Assembly (NCBI GenBank): GCA_031289115.1
Contig: JAITQC010000110.1
Span: 1 to 35,827, forward strand
Source of the DNA: Planctomycetota bacterium
GTDB lineage: Bacteria > Planctomycetota > SZUA-567
Direction of reading: 5' to 3'
DNA: 35,827 bases
The notes under the pieces are model-generated. The model ran no database searches and had not been told where the DNA came from. It saw only the letters and a list, made by a program, of their open reading frames with translations. Position 1 is the first letter of the stretch, and every line of letters starts with the position of its first letter. Both the position numbers and the translations under genes were made by a program. Shown piece after piece: positions 1 through 9,853 of this stretch.

Positions 1-394
1 TGGCCTGTTCCTCCAGTTCCTGCCGGATATCCAGGTCAGCCCCTGGGCCCTCGAACAGCCCTTCCAGGAGAGCCCGGTGATAAAAAGCGGTGCCGCCGGA
101 CAGGATAGGGTATTTACCCCGCCTTACCGTGTCAGCGATCGCCTTGTCCGCCGCGGCCACAAAATCAGCGGCGGAAAAACCCACCTCCGGATCTACCAAG
201 TCAAGGCAATGGTGGGGGACTGCCTCCCGGTCAGCCAGCGAGGGTTTAGCCGTGGCGATATCTAGGCCACGGTAAACCTTCATGGAGTCGACAGAAATAA
301 TCTCCCCGCCAATCAAGCGCGCCAGTTCCAGCGCCAGGCGTTCTTTCCCGCTGGCGGTGGAGCCGACAATCACCCGGAGGAAAGGACTAGTCAT
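1..394 (-). CDS. miaA: tRNA dimethylallyltransferase MiaA, N-terminal part (gene runs off the left edge)
   Basis: MiaA transfers a dimethylallyl group to N6 of A37 in tRNAs that read codons starting with U. About 131 N-terminal residues are visible. They contain the P-loop GSTASGK near residues 11-17 and the family segment DSMKVYRGLDIATAKP, which continues into a region matching the substrate-binding part of MiaA. The start ATG overlaps the rnr stop codon as ATGA, so the gene is translationally coupled to rnr, and serS-rnr-miaA probably forms one transcription unit. The C-terminal half is outside the window, so I cannot say whether the gene is intact. Confidence 0.93.
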   Translation of the reverse strand, partial: MTSPFLRVIVGSTASGKERLALELARLIGGEIISVDSMKVYRGLDIATAKPSLADREAVPHHCLDLVDPEVGFSAADFVAAADKAIADTVRRGKYPILSGGTAFYHRALLEGLFEGPGADLDIRQELEEQA

Positions 395-2763
395 GCCAGA
401 CCAAGGAAATCCAGTTCCAGGCGCCGGGAGGAAAGATCAATCTTTTTTACCCGCACCCGCACGGTTTGCCCAATGTGAAAACCAGGGTCGCCGGCAAAAA
501 CCCGCCGCTCCTTCTTCGGCTTCTTCCCGTCTTTGACCGCCAAGGGAGGGAGTTCCAGCCGGGTGGAAAAGCCGTGGCGCGCCAGGTCAACCCGCGGCAA
601 CAGGCTTTCCACAAAGAAACCCGCGACTTCGACAAAAACCCCGAATTTTTTCACCCCGGTCACCACCGCCTGGTAATCGCGGTTGGTGGCGCGGGAAAGC
701 AGTTCCAGCCGGCGGAACTCCTTCACCTCCTCCTCAATACGCATCGCCCGGCGTTCCCGGGCTGAGGTGTGTTGCCCCAACTTTGCCAGGTCCTCCCCGG
801 CTTGGACCAAGTGTGACAAACGCTTGGGAAGGCGTTCGCTACCCGCCTCGGTGAAAGCGCGGTCCAGCATCTGGTGCAGGTGGAGGTCAGGATAGCGCCG
901 GATAGGACTGGTGAAATGCAGATATTTGCTAAACACCAGGGCGAAGTGGCCAATGTCAGGATCAGGACCATACACCGCCTGCTGAAAGCTTTTCAGAATC
1001 ATCAGGTTAATGGCGTGCTCTTCCGGGGTGCCGCGGGCGGCCGCCACCACCTTGACCAGTTTATGCCGGTTAAAGGGGGGTTTAAAGACATAACCCGAGG
1101 CGGTGAGGTATTCGGAAAGCTCGGCCAGGCGATCCTCCTTGGGCGAGGGATGTTGCCGGTGTAGGACAGGAAGACCATTGGCCGCCGCCCACTCCGCCAC
1201 CGCCCGGTTGGCTGCCAGCATAAACTCTTCCACCAGTTGGTGGGAAAAATCATGCTCGACCGCCTCCAGACCCTGCGCCAAGCCGTGGGCGTCAATAACC
1301 ACCCGGTATTCAGCCAGGTTAAGTTCCACCGTGTCATGCGCCAGGCGTTTCTCCCGGATGCGGCTAGCCAGTTCATGCAGGGCCTGTAAAGACTCCCACA
1401 CTTCCGGGTCGGGGAAATCCCGCCCCAGGGAAGGCTGGTTTAGGAGGTCGCGGACTTCCTCATAAGTGAAGCGGTGACGGCTGCGGATTAGGGAGCGGTG
1501 AATAGAGTAACTGGTGCGGTTGCCTTTGGCGTCAAAGTGGAGGCGTACGGTTTTCACCGGACGCACTTCCCCCGGACGCAGGGAACAGACATCGTTACTC
1601 AGTTCCTCCGGAAGCATGGGTAACACTCGTTCTGGAAGGTAAATACTGGTGGCGCGTTCCCGCGCCTCGAGGTCAAGGGGAGTGCCGGGCTGGACATAGT
1701 GCGAGACATCGGCTATGTGCACATCCACAATCATCACCCCGTTTTTGCCAGGGGAAATGGAGAGGGCGTCATCAAAATCCCGGGCGTCCACCGGGTCTAT
1801 AGTAAGGGTTACCGCCCCGGTCAAGTCCAGGCGGCCAGTCGTCAGGTCCACTTTCCCCGAGCGCGCCAAAGTCCGGGCGGCCTGGAGAACCTCCGGCGGG
1901 AAGGGTCCAGGGGCGTTGTAACCTGCTAAAATTGAGGCGGTTTCGGTGTCGGGGTCGCCGGCTGGGCCTAGTATCTCGACTATCCTGGCCCGGGGACCTT
2001 CGGGCGAGGCGGGCCAGGACACCACTTCCATAAGGACTTTCTGCCCTGCTGGCGGGGGCTCGACTATGCCACCCGGGGTGGAATAGCGGCCTGAGTCGCC
2101 TCTACTCCCCTCCCCCGCTATCCGGCGCCGCCGCTGTGACTTGGCGGCTTGCGAAGCTGAGCGGGTCGGGGCGTCGGGAGAGGGCACCAGGTTAAACTCA
2201 TAGTGGTTCCGGGGGTCCTCGGTGACAGCTTTACCCGAGGGCAGGATACGCGCCACCACCCGGGGGTTGGCGCGGGCAAGCACCGCCTTGACCAGGCCGT
2301 AGGGTCGCCGGCTATCGGTTTTCACCACCACCCGCACCCGGTCGCCATCGAAAGCATCCAGAATGGCGTCGGGGGATAAAAACACATCCGGATCGGTCGG
2401 GTTGTCGGGCAGGAGAAACGCGTTCCCCGACAGGGTAATGTCAATAGTCCCCTCGAGGATTTTATCGCCAACGTCAACGTCGTCATCCAGTTCCAAACGT
2501 CTTTCCTTGGCCGGCATATGCCAACGCGGCTTCTTGGTAACCGTACGCGGACGCGGCGCCTTGCCAGCCAAATGCCAACGTGCGTCCTTGCCCCGGATCA
2601 CCAGGCCGTCCTGGCGGAGATATTCCAGGACTTGGCGAAAGTCATGAAAGTCTTCTGGCGCGATCCCCAGATCCCTTGCCATACTCCGCGAACGTATGGG
2701 CTGGTAGCCAGGGTTGTTAAACATCTTCCTTAGCATTTCTTCGTAACTAGGTATTTTTTTCAC
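391..2763 (-). CDS. rnr: Ribonuclease R (RNB-family 3'-5' exoribonuclease)
   Basis: RNase R degrades structured RNA from the 3' end and takes part in mRNA and rRNA quality control. The 790-residue product has an N-terminal winged-helix-like segment (about 1-66), cold-shock domains (about 90-265), the RNB catalytic domain with IDPVDARDFDDA at about 322-333 holding the Mg-binding aspartates, and a C-terminal S1 domain (about 705-790). Length matches the family. The start is GTG at 2763; the Shine-Dalgarno match before it is weak (GGAA). Residues about 196-238 form an Arg/Ser/Gly-rich, probably disordered insertion within the second cold-shock region, and a Lys/Arg-rich insert (around 745-755) lies in the S1 domain. 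The stop overlaps the miaA start. Confidence 0.96.
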   Translation of the reverse strand: MKKIPSYEEMLRKMFNNPGYQPIRSRSMARDLGIAPEDFHDFRQVLEYLRQDGLVIRGKDARWHLAGKAPRPRTVTKKPRWHMPAKERRLELDDDVDVGDKILEGTIDITLSGNAFLLPDNPTDPDVFLSPDAILDAFDGDRVRVVVKTDSRRPYGLVKAVLARANPRVVARILPSGKAVTEDPRNHYEFNLVPSPDAPTRSASQAAKSQRRRRIAGEGSRGDSGRYSTPGGIVEPPPAGQKVLMEVVSWPASPEGPRARIVEILGPAGDPDTETASILAGYNAPGPFPPEVLQAARTLARSGKVDLTTGRLDLTGAVTLTIDPVDARDFDDALSISPGKNGVMIVDVHIADVSHYVQPGTPLDLEARERATSIYLPERVLPMLPEELSNDVCSLRPGEVRPVKTVRLHFDAKGNRTSYSIHRSLIRSRHRFTYEEVRDLLNQPSLGRDFPDPEVWESLQALHELASRIREKRLAHDTVELNLAEYRVVIDAHGLAQGLEAVEHDFSHQLVEEFMLAANRAVAEWAAANGLPVLHRQHPSPKEDRLAELSEYLTASGYVFKPPFNRHKLVKVVAAARGTPEEHAINLMILKSFQQAVYGPDPDIGHFALVFSKYLHFTSPIRRYPDLHLHQMLDRAFTEAGSERLPKRLSHLVQAGEDLAKLGQHTSARERRAMRIEEEVKEFRRLELLSRATNRDYQAVVTGVKKFGVFVEVAGFFVESLLPRVDLARHGFSTRLELPPLAVKDGKKPKKERRVFAGDPGFHIGQTVRVRVKKIDLSSRRLELDFLGLA

Positions 2764-2795
2764 TTATTTCCAATCAAAAACAGGTTAAAGACAAC

Positions 2796-2863
2796 CACTC
2801 ACACACTCATTCAAACACTCATTCAAACACTCACTCACACACTCACACTCACAATCATTCTAA
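2796..2863. repeat. Low-complexity tandem repeat of CACTC/CATTC units between serS and rnr
   Basis: On the plus strand the stretch is built from repeated CACTCA and CATTCAAA blocks. It can be read as 12-base units (CACTCATTCAAA twice, then diverged CACTCACTCACA and CACTCACACTCA). It then grades into a pyrimidine-rich run up to about 2880. The serS-rnr transcript would carry a GAGTG/GAATG-rich linker here, about 35 bases upstream of the rnr start. It is non-coding and unlike the GC-rich surroundings. No function is recognised. Confidence 0.8.
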
Positions 2864-2902
2864 CTCTTTCTCTCTCCCCCCGGTAAGCCAAACCCACCCC
2901 GC

Positions 2903-4177
2903 TCAGGGGCGTATTTCTCTCAAGCCCCCGAGATAAGGCTGGAGGACCTCGGGAATCGCCACCCCGCCGTCCGGGAGCTGGTTGTTCTCGATAATAGCCG
3001 CCAGGGTACGGGGAAGCGCCACCCCGCTGGCGTTAAGGGTGTGGACAAACTGCGGTTTATGGTCTTCGCCACGGTAACGGATATTGGCGCGGCGGGCTTG
3101 GTAGTCGGTGAAATTGGAGCAGGAGCTTGCTTCCAGCCATTTTTCCACCCCGGCGGACCAAACCTCGAAATCATAGCATTTGGCGGCGGAAAAAGACATG
3201 TCGCCAGTGGACAGGTTGACTACCCGGTAGGGAAGTTTAAGCGCCTGGAGAATGTCTTCCACGTCACGCCGGAGTGTCTCGTGTTCAGCCCAGCTTTCCT
3301 CGGGTCGGCAAAACTTCACCAGTTCCACCTTGTTAAACTGGTGCACCCGGAGTAAGCCGCGGGTGTCCTTGCCCGCCGCCCCCGCTTCGCGGCGAAAACA
3401 GGCGGAATAGGCGCAATACTTGAGGGGAAGACTGGCAGCTTCGAGAATTTCGTCACGATGGATATTGGTTACCGGCACCTCGGCGGTGGGGATGAGAAAC
3501 AAGTCATCGTCCTTGTCGCAACAATACATATCCTCCGCCATCTTGGGGAGTTGCCCAGTTCCTAACATGCTGTCCCGGTTAACCAGGAAGGGGGGGAAGA
3601 ACTCGGTGTAGCCATGCTGGGCGACATGGAAATCGAGGAAAAAATTGTACAGGGCGCGTTCCAGCCGGGCGCCAAGACCACGGTAGAGGATAAACCCAGC
3701 TCCAGCTATCTTCACTCCCCGCTTAAGGTCGATAAGGCCAAGGGTTTCACAAATATCCCAGTGAGGCTTGGGTTTAAACCCGAAAACGGGTTTTTCTCCC
3801 CAACTAGCCACCTCCTGGTTGGCGCTGGCGTCATCCCCTTCGGGGGCATCGGGACTTGGCTGGTTGGGAATGGAAAGCATCAAGGCCCTAAGTTCCTGGG
3901 CGATTTGCCGCTCCTCCTCCTCCAGGGTGGCTATCGTTTGCCCCACCGTACGCATCTCGGCCTGCAGGGCGGAAGTATCCAGACCCTCCTTTTTCTGGCG
4001 GGGGATGTCTTTGGAGACTTGGTTACGCCGGTTCTGGAGGTTTTCCTTAAGTAGAAGTATCTCCCGGCGTCGGGAATCCCTTTCCACCCCCCGGTCGATA
4101 TCCACCTTGACGCGCTTCAGGCGGCAGGCCTGGCGAAGAAAGTCAGGATTGTCTTTTAATAACCGCTGGTCTAGCAT
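2903..4177 (-). CDS. serS: Seryl-tRNA synthetase
   Basis: SerRS charges tRNA-Ser (and tRNA-Sec) with serine. The 424-residue protein has the N-terminal helical hairpin (about 1-105) that grips the long variable arm of tRNA-Ser, and then a class II catalytic core. Visible core elements are TAEVP (231-235, serine site), motif 2 starting FRREAGAAG at 261, and motif 3 NASGVALPRTLAAIIEN at about 382-398. Length is typical of bacterial SerRS. It is the first gene of the minus-strand serS-rnr-miaA group, preceded by a good sigma-70 type promoter at 4277-4304. Confidence 0.97.
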   Translation of the reverse strand: MLDQRLLKDNPDFLRQACRLKRVKVDIDRGVERDSRRREILLLKENLQNRRNQVSKDIPRQKKEGLDTSALQAEMRTVGQTIATLEEEERQIAQELRALMLSIPNQPSPDAPEGDDASANQEVASWGEKPVFGFKPKPHWDICETLGLIDLKRGVKIAGAGFILYRGLGARLERALYNFFLDFHVAQHGYTEFFPPFLVNRDSMLGTGQLPKMAEDMYCCDKDDDLFLIPTAEVPVTNIHRDEILEAASLPLKYCAYSACFRREAGAAGKDTRGLLRVHQFNKVELVKFCRPEESWAEHETLRRDVEDILQALKLPYRVVNLSTGDMSFSAAKCYDFEVWSAGVEKWLEASSCSNFTDYQARRANIRYRGEDHKPQFVHTLNASGVALPRTLAAIIENNQLPDGGVAIPEVLQPYLGGLREIRP

Positions 4178-4276
4178 GATAGCTTGTTCTCCAGGAAACT
4201 GGCGCTAGCCCTGACCGGGCCACGCCGGGGGATAGGGCAAAGCCGCCACCGCCTTACGGGAAACACAAAAGTGTGT

Positions 4277-4304
4277 ATTATAGCGTTTACGGAAAACGGG
4301 GCAA
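4277..4304 (-). promoter_or_regulatory. Sigma-70 type promoter for serS
   Basis: On the minus strand there is a perfect -10 TATAAT (4277-4282) and a -35-like TTGCCC (4299-4304) separated by 16 bases, about 100 bases upstream of the serS ATG. Position, orientation and the exact -10 support it. The -35 matches TTGACA at 4 of 6 positions. Confidence 0.6.
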
Positions 4305-4373
4305 TGTTAATAACCCCGGGCGCTCCTCTCTCCACCCGGACAGGAAGCTCCCCCTGGAAAAGCGGGAAACGTC

Positions 4374-4402
4374 TCGACAAGTGGCTGGGTTAAGGATAAA
4401 AT
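4374..4402 (+). promoter_or_regulatory. Sigma-70 type promoter for clpC
   Basis: TCGACA (4374-4379) and TAAAAT (4397-4402) are spaced by 17 bases, each one mismatch from consensus, about 105 bases before the clpC ATG. It diverges from the serS promoter 70 bases away. I see no clear CtsR-type operator (the usual repressor site of Firmicute clpC genes), nor a CIRCE inverted repeat. Confidence 0.5.
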
Positions 4403-4507
4403 TCTTCCTTTGCCTCTTTACCTCCCCCACCCCGGCCGGAGCGACACCCGAAACAAGTAAGTTCACTTGGCCCGGACGGAGTAAACTTCACTACAGGAGT
4501 TCTCTTA

Positions 4508-7090
4508 ATGCTGGAAAAATTCACCGACCGGGCCCGCAAGGTCATACATCTCGCCAGGGTAGAGGCGGAACGCCTGGGGAACGAGTTTATTGGAACCGAG
4601 CACATCCTCCTTGGTATGGTCAAGGAAGGGTCGGGAGTGGCGGCCAATGTCCTGGAAAACTTGGCGGTAGACCTGGAAAAAATCCGCATTGAAATTGAAC
4701 GCTTCATATCTTCCCCAGCCGAGCACAACGACCCGCCCTCTCCAGCCTCTAGCCTCCCCCTCACCCCCAAGGCGAAAAAAGTCCTCGAACTCGCCATGGA
4801 AGAGGCGAAAAACCTGGAACACAACTATGTGGGAACCGAGCACCTCCTCCTTGGCGTGCTCCGGGAGTCAGATGGCATGGCGGCCCAGGTGTTGCTTAAT
4901 CTTGGCGTCAAACTGGAAGATGTGCGCCACGAATTAATGGAGCTACTGGGGGCGGATGTCGCCCACGCCCAGCCCGGACGCCTTAACGAGCACTTCCAGC
5001 CTAATTCCAACACTGGCACCCCCGCCCTGGACGCTTTCGGGCGCGACTTGACCCAGCTCGCCCGCGAGGGGGCTCTTGACCCGGTAATCGGCCGGTCGAA
5101 AGAAATACAACGCGTGCTGCAGATCCTTTCCCGGCGCACCAAGAACAACCCGGTTCTTCTTGGAGAAGCCGGGGTGGGAAAAACCGCCATAGTCGAAGGG
5201 TTAGCGCAAGACATCGTTAACGGCAACGTCCCGGAACTCCTCCTTTCCAAGCGGATTATCGTCCTTGACCTGGCCATGATGGTGGCGGGGACTAAATACC
5301 GCGGACAGTTTGAGGAGCGGATCAAGAACATCATGCAAGAAGTCCGCCGGGCCAAAAACATCATCCTCTTTATTGACGAACTCCATACCCTGGTGGGAGC
5401 GGGAGGAGCGGAAGGCTCTATTGACGCCTCCAATGTCCTGAAACCCGCCCTGGCCCGAGGGGAGATGCAGTGTGTCGGCGCCACCACCCTGGACGAATAC
5501 CGGAAGTATGTGGAGAAAGACACCGCCCTGGAGCGGCGCTTCCAGTCCATTATTGTCAACCCCCCCTCCGCCAGCGAAACCGTGGCTATTCTCCAGGGCC
5601 TGCGCGACCGCTACGAAGCCCACCACCGCGTCCGTATCACCGACGCCGCTATCGAAGAAGCGGTAAAACTTTCCGAACGCTATATTTCCGGACGTTTTCT
5701 TCCAGACAAAGCCATTGACGTCATTGACGAGGCAGGGGCGCGGGTCCGCCTTTCCTCCCTCACCCGGCCACCCGATCTTAAAGACAAGGAAAAGGAAATC
5801 GAGAACCTGGAGCGGGAAAAGAAGGAAGCGGTGACCTCCCAGGATTTCGAGCGGGCGGCCCGTCTACGCGACCAGTCCGACGCCCTGAAAAAAGAGATCA
5901 AGGAAATCAAGGAAGCCTGGCGCGAGCATAGCCGCCAGGTTTGCGGCATTGTCGAGGTCGAGGCGGTGGGTGAAGTGGTGTCGTCAATAACCGGGATTCC
6001 ACTTTCGCGCTTGGAAACCAAGGAACAGGAGCGGTTGCTGGAGATCGAAAGCGTCCTCCACCAGAAGGTGGTTAGCCAGGACGAGGCCATCTCGGCCATA
6101 GCCAGGGCGGTACGGCGTAGCCGGGCTGGCCTAAAAGACCCGCGCCGTCCCATGGGGACTTTTCTATTCCTCGGTCCCACCGGGGTCGGCAAGACCCTGC
6201 TCGCCCGGGCCCTGGCTGAATTCATGTTTGGCGAGGCCGACGCCCTTATCCAGATCGACATGTCGGAATACATGGAGAAACACGCGGTTAGCCGCCTGGT
6301 CGGGGCGCCCCCTGGCTATGTCGGTTTCGAAGAAGGCGGGCAGTTAACCGAAAAAGTCCGTCGCCGCCCCTATTCGGTGCTCCTCCTGGATGAGCTGGAA
6401 AAGGCGCACCACGATATTTTCAACATTCTCCTGCAGGTGATGGAGGATGGCAAAATCACCGACTCCTACGGCCGGCGGGTGGATTTCCGTAACACCATCC
6501 TGATTATGACTTCTAACGTCGGGGCGGAACTTATCAAGAAGCAGGGGTCGCTAGGTTTCAGCCGCAAACACGAAGGGTCGGATTACGAGCGCTTGAAGTC
6601 CAAGCTGCATGACGCGGTGGAGCGGGAATTCCGCCCCGAGTTTATCAACCGCCTGGACGAGTTTATTGTCTTCAACTACCTAAGCCGCGAAGACATGGAC
6701 AAGATTATCGAAATCGAGCTTTCGGGGCTTTTCAAACGCCTTTCCGAAAGGCTTATCACCCTAGAGCTTGATAGTGAGGCCCGCGAATTCCTTATTAACA
6801 AGGGCTATAACCAGGATTTCGGAGCGCGGCCGCTGCGGCGGGCCATTAGCCGCGAACTCGAGGACCCGATTTCCGAGGAGATTCTCCGCGGCAACCTGCC
6901 TCCCGGCAGCCTTATCAAGACCACGGTCGAGGCGGAGAAAATCTGCTTCAAGATCACCCCTGGCGAAGCGCCAACGCCTGAGACAACGCCGGCGGAAGCC
7001 AAAGCTAGCCAAAGTGGCGCCGAGGATGCGATTGAGCCGGGTCAAACCACCGACATAAACGAAGAAAGGTCTGCCTCGGCCCAAAAATAA
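4508..7090 (+). CDS. clpC: ATP-dependent Clp protease ATP-binding subunit ClpC
   Basis: ClpC is a AAA+ unfoldase that feeds substrates to ClpP and can disaggregate proteins. The 860-residue protein has two N-terminal Clp repeats (about 1-70 and 80-148, each with a GTEH[IL]LLG core), AAA-1 with Walker A GEAGVGKT (219-226) and Walker [10 protein letters not shown], a UVR-type coiled segment (about 436-467), and AAA-2 with Walker A GPTGVGKT (about 556-563) and [15 protein letters not shown]. The UVR motif separates ClpC from ClpA and ClpB. The last 45 residues are an Ala/Glu/Thr-rich tail. AGGAG lies 10 bases before the ATG. No McsA/McsB/CtsR genes lie next to it, unlike the Firmicute clpC operon. 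Confidence 0.95.
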   Translation: MLEKFTDRARKVIHLARVEAERLGNEFIGTEHILLGMVKEGSGVAANVLENLAVDLEKIRIEIERFISSPAEHNDPPSPASSLPLTPKAKKVLELAMEEAKNLEHNYVGTEHLLLGVLRESDGMAAQVLLNLGVKLEDVRHELMELLGADVAHAQPGRLNEHFQPNSNTGTPALDAFGRDLTQLAREGALDPVIGRSKEIQRVLQILSRRTKNNPVLLGEAGVGKTAIVEGLAQDIVNGNVPELLLSKRIIVLDLAMMVAGTKYRGQFEERIKNIMQEVRRAKNIILFIDELHTLVGAGGAEGSIDASNVLKPALARGEMQCVGATTLDEYRKYVEKDTALERRFQSIIVNPPSASETVAILQGLRDRYEAHHRVRITDAAIEEAVKLSERYISGRFLPDKAIDVIDEAGARVRLSSLTRPPDLKDKEKEIENLEREKKEAVTSQDFERAARLRDQSDALKKEIKEIKEAWREHSRQVCGIVEVEAVGEVVSSITGIPLSRLETKEQERLLEIESVLHQKVVSQDEAISAIARAVRRSRAGLKDPRRPMGTFLFLGPTGVGKTLLARALAEFMFGEADALIQIDMSEYMEKHAVSRLVGAPPGYVGFEEGGQLTEKVRRRPYSVLLLDELEKAHHDIFNILLQVMEDGKITDSYGRRVDFRNTILIMTSNVGAELIKKQGSLGFSRKHEGSDYERLKSKLHDAVEREFRPEFINRLDEFIVFNYLSREDMDKIIEIELSGLFKRLSERLITLELDSEAREFLINKGYNQDFGARPLRRAISRELEDPISEEILRGNLPPGSLIKTTVEAEKICFKITPGEAPTPETTPAEAKASQSGAEDAIEPGQTTDINEERSASAQK

Positions 7091-7149
7091 CCCCTCCTGC
7101 GAAGGAAAACGGCCCTACTCCCGGATTTGTCACTCACGCGGAGTTTTGC

Positions 7150-7204
7150 CCTCCCGCTTTTCCTTTGGGGAAAGCGGAGGTCTGCCACCGGGAAAACCGG
7201 TGGC
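7150..7204 (+). terminator. Two adjacent hairpins after clpC, possible terminator
   Basis: An imperfect stem formed by CCTCCCGCTTTTCC and GGAAAGCGGAGG (7150-7180) is followed by a perfect 8-bp stem GCCACCGG/CCGGTGGC with loop GAAAA (7184-7204). Neither has a U-tract, so intrinsic termination is uncertain. They lie between clpC and glnS, in a 211-base gap that otherwise shows only the glnS leader. Confidence 0.4.
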
Positions 7205-7301
7205 AAGAAACCTAGAAGCCAAGTTGATCCCCAACCCTGAAAGCACGGCTGATTTCAAAGAACTACTGGAGTAACACCCAAAGCGCTTAGGAACCCCGAC
7301 C

Positions 7302-8990
7302 ATGAAAGAAATACCCCCCGCCACTGATTTTATACGCGAATATATCAACCTAGACTTGAAAAGCGGGCGCTACCAGAGCGTACACACCCGCTTCCCCCCT
7401 GAACCTAACGGCTATCTGCATATTGGCCACTGCAAAGCGGTGCTGACCAATTTTGGCTTGGCCCAGTCCTATGGCGGCAAGTTTAACCTCCGCTTTGACG
7501 ACACCAATCCGGTAAAAGAAGATGTCGAGTTTGTCGATGGGATCATTGCCGATTTGCAGTGGCTGGGAGTGGATTGGGAAGGGCGGGTATTTTACGCCTC
7601 AGACTATTTTGAGCGCCTTTACGAATTCGCCGAGATACTGATCCAAAACGGCAAAGCCTACGTGGACAGCCTTTCTTCCGAGGAAATCCGCGAGTACCGG
7701 GGAACCGCCGGCGCCAAAGCCAAAGGCGAGACCCCTCCGGGGAAAAACTCTCCCTACCGGGAACGCCCGGTGGCGGAAAACCTTGACCTGTTCCGGCGCA
7801 TGCGGGCGGGTGAGTTCCAGGAGGGTGAACACGTCCTCCGGGCCAAGATCGACATGGCGCACCCGAATTTAAACATGCGTGACCCTGTTCTTTACCGGGT
7901 GTCCAAAGCCCGGCATCATCGAACTGGCGACAAGTGGCTGATTTACCCCATGTACGACTTCGCCCATCCCCTTTCCGACGCCCTGGAGGGGATTACCCAC
8001 TCCTGCTGCTCCCTGGAATTTGAAAACCACCGCCCCCTTTACGACTGGTGTATCCAAAACCTCCCGGTTTTCCCTTCGCGCCAGATTGAGTTTGCCCGCC
8101 TGAACCTTACCCACACCATCCTTTCCAAGCGCTGGTTAATGCAACTGGTGGCGGAAGGAAAGGTGTCGGGATGGGACGACCCCAGGATGCCTACCCTGGT
8201 GGGGCTGAAGAGGCGCGGCTATACTCCCGAGGCGATCCATGTTTTTTGCCAGCGTATCGGCATTGCTAAAACCAACTCCCGGGTGGAAATCCAACTCCTG
8301 GAACATTGCCTACGCGAAGACTTGAACCGCCGCGCTCCCCGGGCCATGGCGGTCCTTAACCCCCTGAAAATAGTTATCGAAGATTATCCCGAAGGAAAGA
8401 CCGAGTGGCTAGACGCGGTCAACAACCCGGAAAACCCTGACGCTGGTTCCCGCCAGATCCCCTTTTCCCGCGAGATACTTATTGAGCGGGACGACTTCCT
8501 GGAAGATCCCCCCAAGAAGTTTTTCCGGCTGTCTCCAGGGCGGGAAGTGCGCCTGCGCTATGGCTACCTCGTCACCTGTCGCCAGGTGGTGAAAAACAGC
8601 GCCGGAGAGGTGGTGGAACTCAGGTGCACCCACGACCCGGAAAGCCGGGGTGGCGACGCTCCGGACGGGCGGCGGGTGAAAGCCACCCTCCACTGGGTGT
8701 CCCTGCCCCACGCTGTTAACCTGGAAGCCCGTCTTTACGACCACCTTTTCCTCCCCGACGACCCTTCCGAAGCGCCGGAAGGAAAAAGCTGGCTTGACAA
8801 TATAAATCCTAGCAGCATCCAGGTAATCGCCGAGGCCAAGGGCGAACCCGCCCTAGGCGACAGCAAAGCGGGAGACTTTTTCCAGTTTGAGCGGCTCGGC
8901 TATTTTATCGCCGATCCCGCCTCCCGCCCAGGCTTGGTGGTTTTTAACCGTAGCGTGACCCTGAAGGACTCCTACAGCAAGGGACAGTAA
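7302..8990 (+). CDS. glnS: Glutaminyl-tRNA synthetase
   Basis: GlnRS charges tRNA-Gln directly with glutamine. The 562-residue protein shows the class I signature PPEPNGYLHIGHCKA with HIGH at 40-43, the GlnRS/GluRS segment FDDTNPVKED, and a KMSKS-type loop in the form ILSKR near 272-276. A C-terminal beta-barrel anticodon-binding half follows (from about 340). Length is normal for bacterial GlnRS. AGGA lies 9 bases before the ATG. Many bacteria lack GlnRS and use GatCAB instead, so its presence is a useful taxonomic marker. Confidence 0.96.
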   Translation: MKEIPPATDFIREYINLDLKSGRYQSVHTRFPPEPNGYLHIGHCKAVLTNFGLAQSYGGKFNLRFDDTNPVKEDVEFVDGIIADLQWLGVDWEGRVFYASDYFERLYEFAEILIQNGKAYVDSLSSEEIREYRGTAGAKAKGETPPGKNSPYRERPVAENLDLFRRMRAGEFQEGEHVLRAKIDMAHPNLNMRDPVLYRVSKARHHRTGDKWLIYPMYDFAHPLSDALEGITHSCCSLEFENHRPLYDWCIQNLPVFPSRQIEFARLNLTHTILSKRWLMQLVAEGKVSGWDDPRMPTLVGLKRRGYTPEAIHVFCQRIGIAKTNSRVEIQLLEHCLREDLNRRAPRAMAVLNPLKIVIEDYPEGKTEWLDAVNNPENPDAGSRQIPFSREILIERDDFLEDPPKKFFRLSPGREVRLRYGYLVTCRQVVKNSAGEVVELRCTHDPESRGGDAPDGRRVKATLHWVSLPHAVNLEARLYDHLFLPDDPSEAPEGKSWLDNINPSSIQVIAEAKGEPALGDSKAGDFFQFERLGYFIADPASRPGLVVFNRSVTLKDSYSKGQ

Positions 8991-9031
8991 GGCGACTCTG
9001 GCGGAAAAACCGGGAGTAGGGAGGATTGCTT

Positions 9032-9853
9032 ATGAGTATCCAACCAGCCGAAGAGAAGCGCCAGGTCGGGGTTTACCAGGAATACCTGGAAAACAGTTCC
9101 CAGCCCCTGACCTGCTTTTTTTTCGCCCTTCCCTTTTTTCTCATCTATCACGGTGGCCTGTGGTGGCTTTCCAGCTTCTCCGGCCTAAAATGGGCCAACG
9201 CGGCCGATATCGCCATTGCCGACGCCCTGGGCCGCCTGGGGATGGCCGGGCCACTCATATCCTTCATCGTGGTGGTGATAGTGTTTCTGGCTAAACAGAA
9301 TTTCGCCGCCCGTCCCTGGCGAATGGTGCCCCTGGCGACCTGGCCCCTGATGATTCTGGAGAGCTCAGTCTTCGCCCTTCCCCTCTTCATGCTTTCGCGG
9401 CTGGTCACCCACGTTATCGACAGTGTCAACTTGTGGTCCCTGGTGTTGAACGGTAACGAGGCCGGGAGTTTTCCCAGCCAAGCTGGACTGATACTAAGTT
9501 GCGGCGCCGGGGTCTATGAGGAATTCCTTTTCCGCCTTATTCTCATGGGGTCGATGCTCTTTGTCCTCGACAAGGTTTTCGGCGTCACGGGTGGCTGGAA
9601 GTATGTTTTGGCCGCCGTGACCCAGGCTGTGCTCTTCGCCTTGTCCCACCACCTCCCGGGTAGTCCGGAAGAGTTGACCAGTTTCGCCGATTTTCGCCTG
9701 TTGTTACCGGCTTTCTCCTTTCGGGTAGTGGCCGGGGTTTATTTCGCCTTTCTCTACATTGAGCGAGGCTTTGGCATAGCTGCCGGTAGCCACGCCATAT
9801 ACGACCTCTTTCTGGTGGCAATGGATAATGTTTTGCTGGACTTTGGTGACTGA
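9032..9853 (+). CDS. CPBP-family intramembrane metalloprotease (CAAX protease / Abi type)
   Basis: This is a polytopic membrane protein of 273 residues carrying the three CPBP motifs: EEFLFR (163-168), FALSHH (202-207) and HAIYD (254-258). These provide the glutamates and histidines of the intramembrane active site. Several hydrophobic segments are evident (about 26-48, 74-88, 105-128, 150-180, 190-207, 225-245). I chose ATG 9032 because GGGAGGA sits 6 bases upstream; a TTG at 9026 overlaps that ribosome site. Its stop overlaps the obgE start (TGATG), so the two are coupled. Bacterial members are linked to membrane-protein or bacteriocin-related proteolysis. The substrate here is unknown. Confidence 0.85.
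   Translation: MSIQPAEEKRQVGVYQEYLENSSQPLTCFFFALPFFLIYHGGLWWLSSFSGLKWANAADIAIADALGRLGMAGPLISFIVVVIVFLAKQNFAARPWRMVPLATWPLMILESSVFALPLFMLSRLVTHVIDSVNLWSLVLNGNEAGSFPSQAGLILSCGAGVYEEFLFRLILMGSMLFVLDKVFGVTGGWKYVLAAVTQAVLFALSHHLPGSPEELTSFADFRLLLPAFSFRVVAGVYFAFLYIERGFGIAAGSHAIYDLFLVAMDNVLLDFGD

Noticed and set aside
4825-5559. Long open frame on the minus strand inside clpC (244 codons)
   Set aside because: It is antisense to a well-conserved gene, is Ser/Arg-rich with no family pattern, and arises from the GC-rich codon usage of clpC.
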